Below are positions 36,920 to 44,565 of a stretch of DNA of 64,000 nucleotides, piece by piece. Position 1 is the first letter of the stretch, and the number at the start of each line of letters is the position of its first letter. This DNA comes from Reyranella sp. CPCC 100927 (GTDB lineage Bacteria; Pseudomonadota; Alphaproteobacteria; Reyranellales; Reyranellaceae), in contig NZ_VOHA01000006.1 in assembly GCF_007859315.1 (NCBI RefSeq), forward strand, positions 248,001-312,000, written 5' to 3'. The notes below the pieces were generated by a model. That model was not told where the DNA came from, made no database searches, and saw only the letters and a list, made by a program, of their open reading frames with translations. A program made the translations under genes and the position numbers.

Positions 36920-37603
36920 TCAGCGTGCAGGACCACTTAGTATGTGATCCGCCAGGCTGTAGCAGTGGCTCGCCTGATAGGCGTTCCGGCCCCGGTTCAT
37001 ATGCGTCAGGTTAAACGCCCGGATGGCTCGCAACGCACGGCGCGTCGCGAGGAATTTGCCGATCGAGGAGAAGCCGCGGACCCTAATGCCGAAAATGTCG
37101 GCGCCGCGGGGGAAGAAATAGCCGACGTCCTCGGGCGTCTTGACACAGCGCTCTAGGAAAGCGTCGTCCACCTGGCCCTGATCGCGTGAACGGTCGGTGG
37201 TGCAATCGGAAAGATGCACCAGGAATAGCGCGCGGATGCCCTCGCCGTCCGCATAGAGCGAGAAAAGCTCCATCCAGCTTGCATTGACACGAACGAGAGC
37301 CTTGCCCGGAGTCGACGGCAGACAGGAAACCGACCAGTAATGCCGCTCGGTTCGGCGCGGGATCGGGATGCAGTCGCGGCCGTAGCGTCGGAGAGTCTCC
37401 AGGACCTCTTGCGCCTGCGGCCGGCGCAGCAGTTTCTCAAACCGCGCGACGTATTTGAGACGCAGTTCCAGGGACTCCGAGCGCTCGTCGGCGTCGCGCA
37501 GAATCGTCTTGCCTTGCATCCAATCGCGTTGCCGCTGGAGATCCAGGAATCGGCGCAGACCGGGGGTGTTTGGGCGGCGAGGCGCGCTCACTTCAGGTAG
37601 CAT
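36920..37603 (-). CDS. Hypothetical protein, family not recognised
   Basis: A 227-residue predicted cytoplasmic protein, basic at both ends, with no signal peptide or membrane segment. The central part has beta-rich sequence around RHYWSVSCLPSTPGKALVRV and SWMELFSLYADGEGIRALFL, somewhat like a PAS or GAF-type sensor core, but I cannot support a family. Codon use matches a real gene better than the overlapping frames. ATG at 37603 begins MLPEVSAPRR. It stands alone between two gene-poor gaps. Confidence 0.5.
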   Translation of the reverse strand: MLPEVSAPRRPNTPGLRRFLDLQRQRDWMQGKTILRDADERSESLELRLKYVARFEKLLRRPQAQEVLETLRRYGRDCIPIPRRTERHYWSVSCLPSTPGKALVRVNASWMELFSLYADGEGIRALFLVHLSDCTTDRSRDQGQVDDAFLERCVKTPEDVGYFFPRGADIFGIRVRGFSSIGKFLATRRALRAIRAFNLTHMNRGRNAYQASHCYSLADHILSGPAR

Positions 37604-38114
37604 GTCGGCCCACTTAGTTCGGATGGGGTGTCGGCAAATCGATCAACCTCAGATACCGCCCTGACTCGGTTGACGTGTGGCCGAGATACCAGTTCTCGAC
37701 GGGAAACTTGTCGGGACTCCTTGCTGCTCGACAGTCATTTCCGAGCCGGTCGCGGCGCTTAAGTCCCCGGTGCGGCAAGCAGGCGAAGCGGCGCTCTCGA
37801 CATTGTCGGGTGGCGCCGCGGCTCGCCGTCTCATAGCAGCATGATCGGCAGGCGGTCGTATTAGCTTCGGCGGGTCTGGGATGCTCACGGCTGGCTCTGC
37901 AAACAGACGGCTAGAATATCATGGCGCCCCATCGGAAACGCAGTTATCAGTTCATCTGCGCTGGGGCGCCAGTATCGCATCCGGGAAGGGTCGACGCTGT
38001 TGCTTGTAACACCGTAAGGCGTTCCCGCATCACTCTGTTCGCCGGTCGAATCGCACCGGCAATTCTTCGGTCGATTCGCCGTCGCTACGGCAACCCATCA
38101 AGGTCTGACATCTC
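37604..38114. other. Gene-poor region with long hairpin upstream of the helicase gene
   Basis: No supported gene in these 511 bases. A structured palindrome at 37922-37971 (TGGCGCCCCA with TGGGGCGCCA, inner ACGCAG/CTGCGC) lies 144 bases ahead of the helicase start and could be in its 5' leader. DEAD-box helicase genes often have long regulated leaders; this link is inferred. Confidence 0.5.
37922..37971 (+). promoter_or_regulatory. Compound hairpin in the putative leader of the DEAD-box helicase gene
   Basis: Outer arms TGGCGCCCCA (37922-37931) and TGGGGCGCCA (37962-37971) are perfect; inner arms ACGCAG and CTGCGC add a second stem. There is no T run after it, so it is not an obvious terminator. 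It could act as an RNA switch or stability element of a long 5' leader. Confidence 0.45.
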
Positions 38115-40085
38115 GTGACATTCTTGCCGACAAGTCCGCAGTTCGCCCAAGCCCTGGCTGAGCGCAGCTACACTGAGCCGACGCCCGTGCAGACGGCGGT
38201 GCTCGCCGAAGCAGCCGTCGACCGTGATCTGCTGGTATCAGCGCAAACCGGCTCGGGCAAGACGGTTGCGTATGGACTGTCGATTGCCAAGAATCTTCTT
38301 GGCGAAACGGATCGTTTCGGAAGAAGCGCCACCAGGCCTCTGGCATTGATCGTCGCGCCGACGCGAGAGCTTGCCTTGCAAGTGCAGCGCGAGCTCGCCT
38401 GGCTCTATCAATATACCGGCGCGCGCATTGTTTCCTGCGTCGGTGGCATGGACCCGCGCCGCGAACAGCGCGAGCTTGCCAATGGCTCCCATATCGTTGT
38501 CGGAACGCCGGGGCGGCTGTGCGACCACTTGCGGCGCGGCCATCTCGATGTTTCGGAATTGAAAGCCGTCGTGCTCGACGAGGCCGATGAAATGCTCGAT
38601 CTGGGCTTTCGCGAGGATCTGGAATTCATCCTGAAGACCACGCCGGACACGCGCCGCACATTGCTGTTCTCGGCGACGTTGCCGCGCGGAATCGTGGCGC
38701 TGGCCAGGCAATATCAGAAAGATGCATTCCGCATCGAGGTCGCAGGCGGCGAAGGCGGGCACGCCGACATTGAGTACCGCGCTATCAGAATAGTTGCGCG
38801 CGATGTCGAGCACGCGGTCGTCAATGTGTTGCGGTATTTTGAATCGCCCGGCGCCATCGTCTTCTGCAATACGCGAAATGCCGTCCGGCATTTGCAGGCC
38901 GCACTCCTGGAGCGCGGATTTTCCGTGGTCGCCTTGTCGGGAGAGTTGACCCAGAACGAGCGAACGCACGCGCTGCAGTCTCTGCGGGACGGACGCGCGC
39001 GCGTCTGTGTCGCCACCGACGTTGCGGCGCGCGGCATCGATCTGCCGAATGTCGGCCTCGTCATTCATGCGGATTTACCGAATGATCCGGAAACCATGCA
39101 GCATCGTTCCGGCCGCACCGGTCGCGCGGGCCGAAAGGGCGTGAGCGTGTTGCTGGTGCCTCCGGCGCGCCGCCGGCGCGCAGAAGTGATGCTCGTCCAG
39201 GCCGGTATCGACGCCATGTGGGGCACGGCTCCGCAGTCGGAAGACATCCGCAAACTCGATCAGCAGCGCATGCTGCAGGGTGCGCTGTTCACAGAGGAGT
39301 CGACCGAGGATGATCTGATACTGGCGCGCGCGATGCTCGCCGAGCGGTCGCCCGAGGAAATCGCTGCTGCGCTGGCACGGCTTTGTCGCTCGCGGCTGCC
39401 TTCGCCCGAAGATATCGTCGATCCTGGCCCAGGCAGCGGCCGGTCGCGTGACGATCGCGGCGAAAAGCGACAGGGTCGCAGCGTGCGCGGCGAGGATGGC
39501 CAAGCTGGGTCGGAATCGCGCAGGACAAGGCCGGGATATCGCAACAGCATGGCGGAGGGCAGCGTATGGTTTCGCTTGAGCGTTGGACGCAGGCAGAATG
39601 CCGAGGCCCGCTGGCTGCTGCCAATGATCTGCCGCCGAGGCGGTATCGGCAAACCTGACATCGGCGCGATCAGAATTTACGAGACCCACACCGAATGCGA
39701 GATCTCAGGGCAGGCTGCGGAGCGGTTTTCAGTCAACCTGAAACGCCCCGACGAGGAAGAGAACATCCGCATCGAGGCGCTGCCGGCCGGCCCGCAAGGC
39801 GAAGCGCCATCCGAAAGGCCTGCCGATAGAAAAGCGGGCCACGGCAAAGCCCACAAGGGCAAGGCACGTCAGAACGACAGGCTCCGTCATGAGCGGCGCC
39901 AGAAGCCTCATGGCGAGGCCCTCCGCGACGGCGTTCCCACGTCAGAGACCATGCCGGGAGTGGGTAAAAAACAGCGGCACGGACACAAGCCTGCCGATGC
40001 CGGGCGGCCGCGGCGCGACCACGCTTCCCCGTTTGCCAAGCCTGCATTCGGCAAGAAACCAAAGAAAAACAAGCATCGTGGCTGA
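38115..40085 (+). CDS. DEAD-box ATP-dependent RNA helicase with DbpA-type RNA-binding domain
   Basis: A 656-residue RNA helicase starting at GTG 38115. Motif I AQTGSGKT, Ia PTRELALQ, TPGRL, II LDEADEMLD, III SAT, IV VFCNTRNAV, V ATDVAARGIDLP and VI HRSGRTGRAGRKG are all intact. After a charged linker, a DbpA-like RNA-binding domain (about residues 475-560, VWFRLSVGRRQNAEARWLLP then IGAIRIYETHTECEIS) precedes a Lys/Arg-rich tail (KKPKKNKHRG). Such proteins act in ribosome assembly and cold adaptation. Codon use is somewhat less GC-rich than neighbours. It is not in an operon. Confidence 0.95.
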   Translation: MTFLPTSPQFAQALAERSYTEPTPVQTAVLAEAAVDRDLLVSAQTGSGKTVAYGLSIAKNLLGETDRFGRSATRPLALIVAPTRELALQVQRELAWLYQYTGARIVSCVGGMDPRREQRELANGSHIVVGTPGRLCDHLRRGHLDVSELKAVVLDEADEMLDLGFREDLEFILKTTPDTRRTLLFSATLPRGIVALARQYQKDAFRIEVAGGEGGHADIEYRAIRIVARDVEHAVVNVLRYFESPGAIVFCNTRNAVRHLQAALLERGFSVVALSGELTQNERTHALQSLRDGRARVCVATDVAARGIDLPNVGLVIHADLPNDPETMQHRSGRTGRAGRKGVSVLLVPPARRRRAEVMLVQAGIDAMWGTAPQSEDIRKLDQQRMLQGALFTEESTEDDLILARAMLAERSPEEIAAALARLCRSRLPSPEDIVDPGPGSGRSRDDRGEKRQGRSVRGEDGQAGSESRRTRPGYRNSMAEGSVWFRLSVGRRQNAEARWLLPMICRRGGIGKPDIGAIRIYETHTECEISGQAAERFSVNLKRPDEEENIRIEALPAGPQGEAPSERPADRKAGHGKAHKGKARQNDRLRHERRQKPHGEALRDGVPTSETMPGVGKKQRHGHKPADAGRPRRDHASPFAKPAFGKKPKKNKHRG

Positions 40086-40356
40086 GGCCGCGAAGGTCAG
40101 CTTTCGCCGGCGACCTTCTTCACGTGGAGGTATGATCCATTTTTCTTGCTTTTAGAATTATAATACAGTACAGACTGTAGTGATACCCGCCGCCGGGGCT
40201 AACGGGCGTTCCGCCGGCCGGGCGTAAAGCGGCCAGGCCGCCGCCGGGCCGACAAAGCGGGCGCCACGCCGGTTGCCGTCGTCAGGCAACGCCGTTTTCA
40301 CCAGCACCAGGTGCGCTCATGGCGACCCTGATCCTTGCGCGCGCCAGCGCCGCGTC
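40086..40356. other. Short intergenic region after the helicase gene
   Basis: These 271 bases include an AT-rich patch (40138-40185) with the small dyad TACAGT/ACTGTA (40164-40179), probably promoter material, followed by a very GC-rich stretch of short inverted repeats. No gene is supported. Confidence 0.45.
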
Positions 40357-43300
40357 ATGGTGGATGCCATGAACGCGCGCGATTTCAAGAGCCTCACGCA
40401 TGCCGGATACGGTGAGCCGCTGCAATGGTGGCACTACACCGACAGCTTCGCGACCGCGCTCTTCATCACGCACAAGAGTCGCCGGATCAAGGTGGCGGCG
40501 GTGCATAGCGGCCACGAGTGCTACTGGCACACGCCGCCGGGCAACCTGCCGCTCTACGGTCTTGCCTTCCTGCATGCACGGCCCGACGCGCCCGTGCTGG
40601 TGGTCCAGAGCGAGGAAGCAGCCGACGCCACGCGCGCGCTGTTTGCCGATCATGTCTGCATGACCTGGGCCGGCGGTCCCAGCGCCGTCAACCAGGCCGA
40701 CACGGCGCCGCTCGCCGGCCGCGACGTCGTCCTGTGGCGCGACAACGATCCGGAGAGCGAGACCGCGATGGCGCGCTTCGCGGTGCGGTTGCGCGGCTTG
40801 GTGCGGTCGGTGACGATCATCGACGTGCCGCGGACGTGGCCGCAGAAATGGCATCTGGCGCGCGATCTGCCGCCGGAGGTCACGGTCGCGATGCTGCGGC
40901 GGATGCTGCCGGCAGCGGCGTCGCCGGAACCGCCGCCGCACGACACGGCGACATCCAGTACCGGTGATGAGGAGGATTCGGTGTCAGGCCACGCGCTGGG
41001 GGCGCGCCACTCTGTGGCGCGTCATGCGATGCTTGAAGCAGAGACGTGCGACGGAGCCGTGCGCTCCCAGCGTGTGACGGCGGCGTTGGGGTCCAGTGAA
41101 CCGGCGCATCGCGAGAGAGCTGCAAGTAGCGCCGGTAATGGGGAGGACCGGTCGTCGTATGACACGCCGGTCGCGCGCGATGAGGCCCGGGAGCGCGGGC
41201 AGCCTGGCCTGAGCTTGCCGAAAGGGCCCGTCCGCATCGACGCGCCAGCGCCGACCGTTGAACGTTCGCCCCCCGCTGACGCTGCGGGCGAATGCGGACG
41301 AGACGTCCATGCTCCCATCGAACCACCCGCATTTCCCGTCGACGTCCTGCCGCCGTTATGGGGCGACTGGTGCAAGACTGCAGCGCGCACCGCCGGTGCG
41401 CCGATCGACTACGTGGCCATGTCGCTGCTGACCGCGGCTGCCAGCCTGATCGGTGGCGCGCGGCGCGTCAGCCCGGTGCCGGCGTGGCGCGAGCCGTGCG
41501 TGCTGTGGACCGCCCTGGTGGGTACGCCGTCGTCGGGCAAGTCGCGCGACATGCAGGCGGCGCTGGGCCTGGTGCGTCAGTTGCAGCTCGATCTGGGCAC
41601 GACAGGCGAGAACGCGTATCGCCGCCACGCCGCCGCGCGCGAGGTGGCGCGGGTGCATGCGCGCCTGTGGCGCCAGGACGTGCGCAACCTGGTGATCGCC
41701 GGCGCCGACCCCGATCCGCTGCCGGATGACGCGATCGAACCGCCGCTGCCGCGCCGGCTGCTCACCGATGACCCGCGCCCGCGGTTGCTCGCCGATGCCG
41801 TGCGTGGCAACCCGCACGGCCTCCTGCTGGCGCCGGGCGATCTCGACGGCTGGCTGGCGCGTACCGCGCGGGCAACCGGCGCCGATCAGCGCCTGTGGAA
41901 GAACGCGTGGTCGGCCGTACCCTGGACGATCACGCGTGCACATCAACCGCCCGCCGACATCCCCAGCGCGGTCTCGATCCTGGGCACGCTGCAAGCGTCG
42001 CTGCCGCCGGCCCGTGGCGGCAGCGATGACAGCGTACTGGCGCGCTGCCTGTTCGTCAGCCCGGTGCGCACGCCGATCCAGCCGTTGTCGCCGACGGCAG
42101 AAGACCCAAGCCCCGAAGCGCTCGCGGCATTGGCCCGGCTGCGTGATCTGCGGTCGGCACCGTACGACGTGCCGCTGGCGGACGATGCGCTCAGCGCATT
42201 CGAGGCCTTCCGGCATGCGCTCGATGAGCAGGCGCAGGATCTGGACGGGCGCGCGGCGGCATGGTGGCGCAAGGGCCCGTCCCTGGTGCTGCGACTGGCC
42301 GGCGTGCTGACGTTCCTCGCCTGGTCAGCCGAGGCTGACGGTGCGCCGGAGCCGGCGTGTGTGTCGCGCGGCGCCGTCGGCGCCGCCACCGGCCTGTGGC
42401 AGGATTACCTGTGGCCGCATGCGCGCGTGGTGTTCGACAGCGCCGGCACTTTGCATCAGCGCCGCATCGAGCGCGTGATGGAATGGCTCGCCGCGCGGCG
42501 CCTGACCGAGGTGTCGCGCGAGCAGATCCGCCGCGAGGCGCTGTCGCAGGACGTCGATGCCAAGGGCGCCGATGCGATCATCGTGGCGCTGGTCCAGGAG
42601 GGCGTCCTGCAGCCGATCGACCAGCCCAGAACCGGCCCCGGCCGTCCGCCGCTGCGCTGGCGGGTCAATCTCACCCTCTCCCCGCGCAGGCGGGGAGAGG
42701 AGGGGCCCATCGCGCGTAGCGCGATGGGAGGTGAGGGGCTGAGTGGCCTAGTAACAAGCGACGCCTCACACGCCCGAACACCACGTCCCGCAACGACTGT
42801 CGCGGAGCCCCTCATCCGCCCTGCGGGCACCTTCTCCCCGCCTGCGCGGGGAGAAGGGCTGGCGGTTTCGGCAATTTCCGCAACCGACTCTGAATCAGAG
42901 AGTCCGCGCCGCCGTCATCCCAAGCGCAGCGAGGGATCTCCTGCGCAAGACGCAGAGGACGCCATTCGCGGGAGATCGCTCGCGGCGCTCGAGATGACGC
43001 CAAGCCCAGGCCCAGGGAGGAAGGTTCCGGCAATTTCCGCAACCACGTGTGAATCGGGGTCCGGGAGCGAGCCTGGTTTGCATGTGCTTCGCTTGACGCC
43101 GGCCCGTGGCCGGCCCCACGATCCGGCCGCGCCTGTTTTCATCGCTCCGGAGACGCCGTTCATGCCTGTCATCAATCGTATTGCCGACTTCCACGACGAG
43201 ATGACCGCGTGGCGGCATGACATCCACAAGCATCCGGAGACGGCGTTCGAGGAGGTCCGTACCGCCGATATCGTCGCCAAGAAGCTGGAATCGTTCGGCA

Positions 43301-44352
43301 TCGAGGTGCATCGCGGGCTGGCCAAGACCGGTGTCGTCGGCGTGCTGCGTGCCGGCAGCGGCAGCCGCGCCATCGGCCTGCGCGCCGACATGGACGCGCT
43401 CGACGTGCACGAGACCAACACGTTCGCACATGCCTCGACGCACCACGGCAAGATGCATGCCTGCGGCCATGACGGCCACACCTGCATGCTGCTGGGGGCC
43501 GCCAAGCACCTGGCCGAGACGCGCAACTTCGACGGCACGGTCTATTTCATCTTCCAGCCGGCCGAGGAGAACGAGGGCGGCGGCCGCGTGATGGTCGAGG
43601 AGGGACTGTTCGACAAGTTCCCCTGCTCGGACGTCTATGGCATGCACAACATCCCGGGCATCCCGGTGGGCAAGTTCGCCATCCGGTCGGGACCGATGAT
43701 GGCCGCCTACGACGTGTTCGAGGTGCTCATCGAGGGCAAGGGCGCGCATGGCGCCATGCCGCATCACGGCATCGATCCCGTGGTGGTGGCCTCGCACATC
43801 GTGACGGCGCTGCAGTCGATCGTGGCGCGCAACGTCGATCCGATGGACACCGCCGTGGTGTCGACCACGCAGATCCACTCCGGCGACACCTGGAACGTGA
43901 TCCCGCAGAGCGCGATGCTGCGCGGCACGGTGCGCACCTTCAAGGCGCACGTGCAGGACTTCATCGAGAAGCGCATCCAGGAGATCGCGCGCAACGTCGC
44001 GGCGGCGTTCGGTGCCTCGATCAGCTTCCGCTACGAGCGGCGCTATCCTGCCACCGTGAACACCGAGGCCGAGACCGAGAATGCGGCGCGCGCCGCTGCT
44101 GCGCTGGTGGGCGACGCCAACATCAACCGCAACCCGACGCCGGCCATGGGTTCGGAGGACTTCGCCTGGATGCTGAAAGCCAAGCCGGGCGCCTACATCT
44201 GGATCGGCAACGGCGACGGCGAAGGCAGCTGCATGGTCCACAACCCGGGCTACGACTTCAACGACGCCGTCCTGCCGCTGGGTGCCTCCTACTGGGTCAC
44301 CCTGGTCGAGCAGCAGCTGGTGCGTCAGCCCGTGCGCCAGGCAGCGGAGTAG
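40357..44352 (+). CDS. Toprim/DUF3987-type protein, reading in frame into an M20 amidohydrolase
   Basis: One frame stays open for 1331 codons from ATG 40357 (ATG 40369 is an alternative). Residues about 20-190 look like a Toprim-containing primase remnant (VLVVQSEEAADATRALFADH, VVLWRDNDPESETAM). Residues about 330-770 are a DUF3987 P-loop domain with LVGTPSSGKSRDMQAALG and a GPGRPPLRWRVN end, typical of plasmid or prophage replication-like proteins. From about residue 770 to 935 the translation is low-complexity sequence derived from palindromic repeats, and from residue 936 a complete M20 amidohydrolase follows. Either a real fusion or a DUF3987 gene that lost its stop. Three repeat elements lie inside the frame. 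Confidence 0.7.
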   Translation: MVDAMNARDFKSLTHAGYGEPLQWWHYTDSFATALFITHKSRRIKVAAVHSGHECYWHTPPGNLPLYGLAFLHARPDAPVLVVQSEEAADATRALFADHVCMTWAGGPSAVNQADTAPLAGRDVVLWRDNDPESETAMARFAVRLRGLVRSVTIIDVPRTWPQKWHLARDLPPEVTVAMLRRMLPAAASPEPPPHDTATSSTGDEEDSVSGHALGARHSVARHAMLEAETCDGAVRSQRVTAALGSSEPAHRERAASSAGNGEDRSSYDTPVARDEARERGQPGLSLPKGPVRIDAPAPTVERSPPADAAGECGRDVHAPIEPPAFPVDVLPPLWGDWCKTAARTAGAPIDYVAMSLLTAAASLIGGARRVSPVPAWREPCVLWTALVGTPSSGKSRDMQAALGLVRQLQLDLGTTGENAYRRHAAAREVARVHARLWRQDVRNLVIAGADPDPLPDDAIEPPLPRRLLTDDPRPRLLADAVRGNPHGLLLAPGDLDGWLARTARATGADQRLWKNAWSAVPWTITRAHQPPADIPSAVSILGTLQASLPPARGGSDDSVLARCLFVSPVRTPIQPLSPTAEDPSPEALAALARLRDLRSAPYDVPLADDALSAFEAFRHALDEQAQDLDGRAAAWWRKGPSLVLRLAGVLTFLAWSAEADGAPEPACVSRGAVGAATGLWQDYLWPHARVVFDSAGTLHQRRIERVMEWLAARRLTEVSREQIRREALSQDVDAKGADAIIVALVQEGVLQPIDQPRTGPGRPPLRWRVNLTLSPRRRGEEGPIARSAMGGEGLSGLVTSDASHARTPRPATTVAEPLIRPAGTFSPPARGEGLAVSAISATDSESESPRRRHPKRSEGSPAQDAEDAIRGRSLAALEMTPSPGPGRKVPAISATTCESGSGSEPGLHVLRLTPARGRPHDPAAPVFIAPETPFMPVINRIADFHDEMTAWRHDIHKHPETAFEEVRTADIVAKKLESFGIEVHRGLAKTGVVGVLRAGSGSRAIGLRADMDALDVHETNTFAHASTHHGKMHACGHDGHTCMLLGAAKHLAETRNFDGTVYFIFQPAEENEGGGRVMVEEGLFDKFPCSDVYGMHNIPGIPVGKFAIRSGPMMAAYDVFEVLIEGKGAHGAMPHHGIDPVVVASHIVTALQSIVARNVDPMDTAVVSTTQIHSGDTWNVIPQSAMLRGTVRTFKAHVQDFIEKRIQEIARNVAAAFGASISFRYERRYPATVNTEAETENAARAAAALVGDANINRNPTPAMGSEDFAWMLKAKPGAYIWIGNGDGEGSCMVHNPGYDFNDAVLPLGASYWVTLVEQQLVRQPVRQAAE
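40994..41072. repeat. CTGGGAGCGC-type palindrome inside the DUF3987 reading frame
   Basis: CGCTGGGGGCGC (40994-41005) and GCGCTCCCAGCG (41061-41072) are inverse repeats with one mismatch, with CGCGCCAC/GTGGCGCG as an inner pair close to the left end. Together with a looser copy near 41186-41316 it forms the low-complexity linker between the Toprim and DUF3987 domains while keeping the frame open. Confidence 0.65.
42672..42862. repeat. Rhizobial-style palindromic element inside the DUF3987-M20 frame
   Basis: CCTCTCCCCGCGCAGGCGGG near 42675 and, in the right half, AGCCCCTCATCCGCCCTGCG with ACCTTCTCCCCGCCTGCG show the paired C-rich and G-rich blocks of intergenic palindromes known in rhizobia. 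It is related to, but diverged from, the elements at 23254 and 44356. It encodes part of the linker and contains no stop in the main frame. Confidence 0.75.
42914..42998. repeat. GTCATCCC palindromic element, degenerate copy 2
   Basis: GTCATCCCAAGCGCAGCGAG (from 42914) matches the left part of the 36690 element with few changes, and GAGATGAC (ending 42998) closes it; GAGGGATCTC and GGAGATCGCTC pair inside. It lies in the same open frame, coding for Arg/Ser-rich sequence. Confidence 0.7.
43162..44352 (+). CDS. M20-family amidohydrolase (hippurate hydrolase-like)
   Basis: A complete 396-residue M20D metallopeptidase/amidohydrolase if translation begins at ATG 43162, which has a GGAGA ten bases upstream. 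The N-terminus MPVINRIADFHDEMTAWRHD (then IHKHPE) is the usual family start, supporting independent initiation. Metal ligands lie in HACGHDGHT, PAEENEGGG and the His near MVHNPGYDFND; GLRADMDALDV holds the first Asp. It hydrolyses N-acyl amino acids. The same frame extends upstream into the DUF3987 protein, so annotation may show one long fused product. A long palindromic element starts four bases after the stop. Confidence 0.9.
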   Translation: MPVINRIADFHDEMTAWRHDIHKHPETAFEEVRTADIVAKKLESFGIEVHRGLAKTGVVGVLRAGSGSRAIGLRADMDALDVHETNTFAHASTHHGKMHACGHDGHTCMLLGAAKHLAETRNFDGTVYFIFQPAEENEGGGRVMVEEGLFDKFPCSDVYGMHNIPGIPVGKFAIRSGPMMAAYDVFEVLIEGKGAHGAMPHHGIDPVVVASHIVTALQSIVARNVDPMDTAVVSTTQIHSGDTWNVIPQSAMLRGTVRTFKAHVQDFIEKRIQEIARNVAAAFGASISFRYERRYPATVNTEAETENAARAAAALVGDANINRNPTPAMGSEDFAWMLKAKPGAYIWIGNGDGEGSCMVHNPGYDFNDAVLPLGASYWVTLVEQQLVRQPVRQAAE

Positions 44353-44355
44353 AAT

Positions 44356-44541
44356 CCCCTCTCCGCCCGCGCAGCGGGGGGAGAGGGAGGGGCCCGTCGC
44401 GTCAGCGATGGGAGGGTGAGGTGGGTGTTGAACCCGGCCTCGTTCTCACAAGATCAATCGCCTGCGTTGGGGCGCCCACCTCACCCTCCCGCGCTGCGCG
44501 CGGGCCCCTCCCTCTCCCCCCACTACGTGGGCGGAGAGGGG
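44356..44541. repeat. Long palindromic element (CTCTCCGCCC family), copy 2
   Basis: Outer ends CCCCTCTCCGCCC and GGGCGGAGAGGGG are exact inverse complements, and the internal blocks match copy 1 at 23254-23436 exactly while the loops differ. It fills the gap between the convergent stops of the amidohydrolase and the S41 peptidase and could act as a two-way terminator. Confidence 0.9.
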
Positions 44542-44565
44542 CTCGTGGCGGGACGCCCGCTGCGA

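Noticed and set aside
37649..37888. A 79-codon minus-strand frame in the gap before the helicase gene
   Set aside because: No ribosome site, low-complexity Ser/Pro/Ala composition and no family resemblance.
40994..42998. Possible CRISPR array from repeated G/C-rich blocks
   Set aside because: The repeats are inverted and of different families and spacing; there are no regular direct repeats or cas genes.
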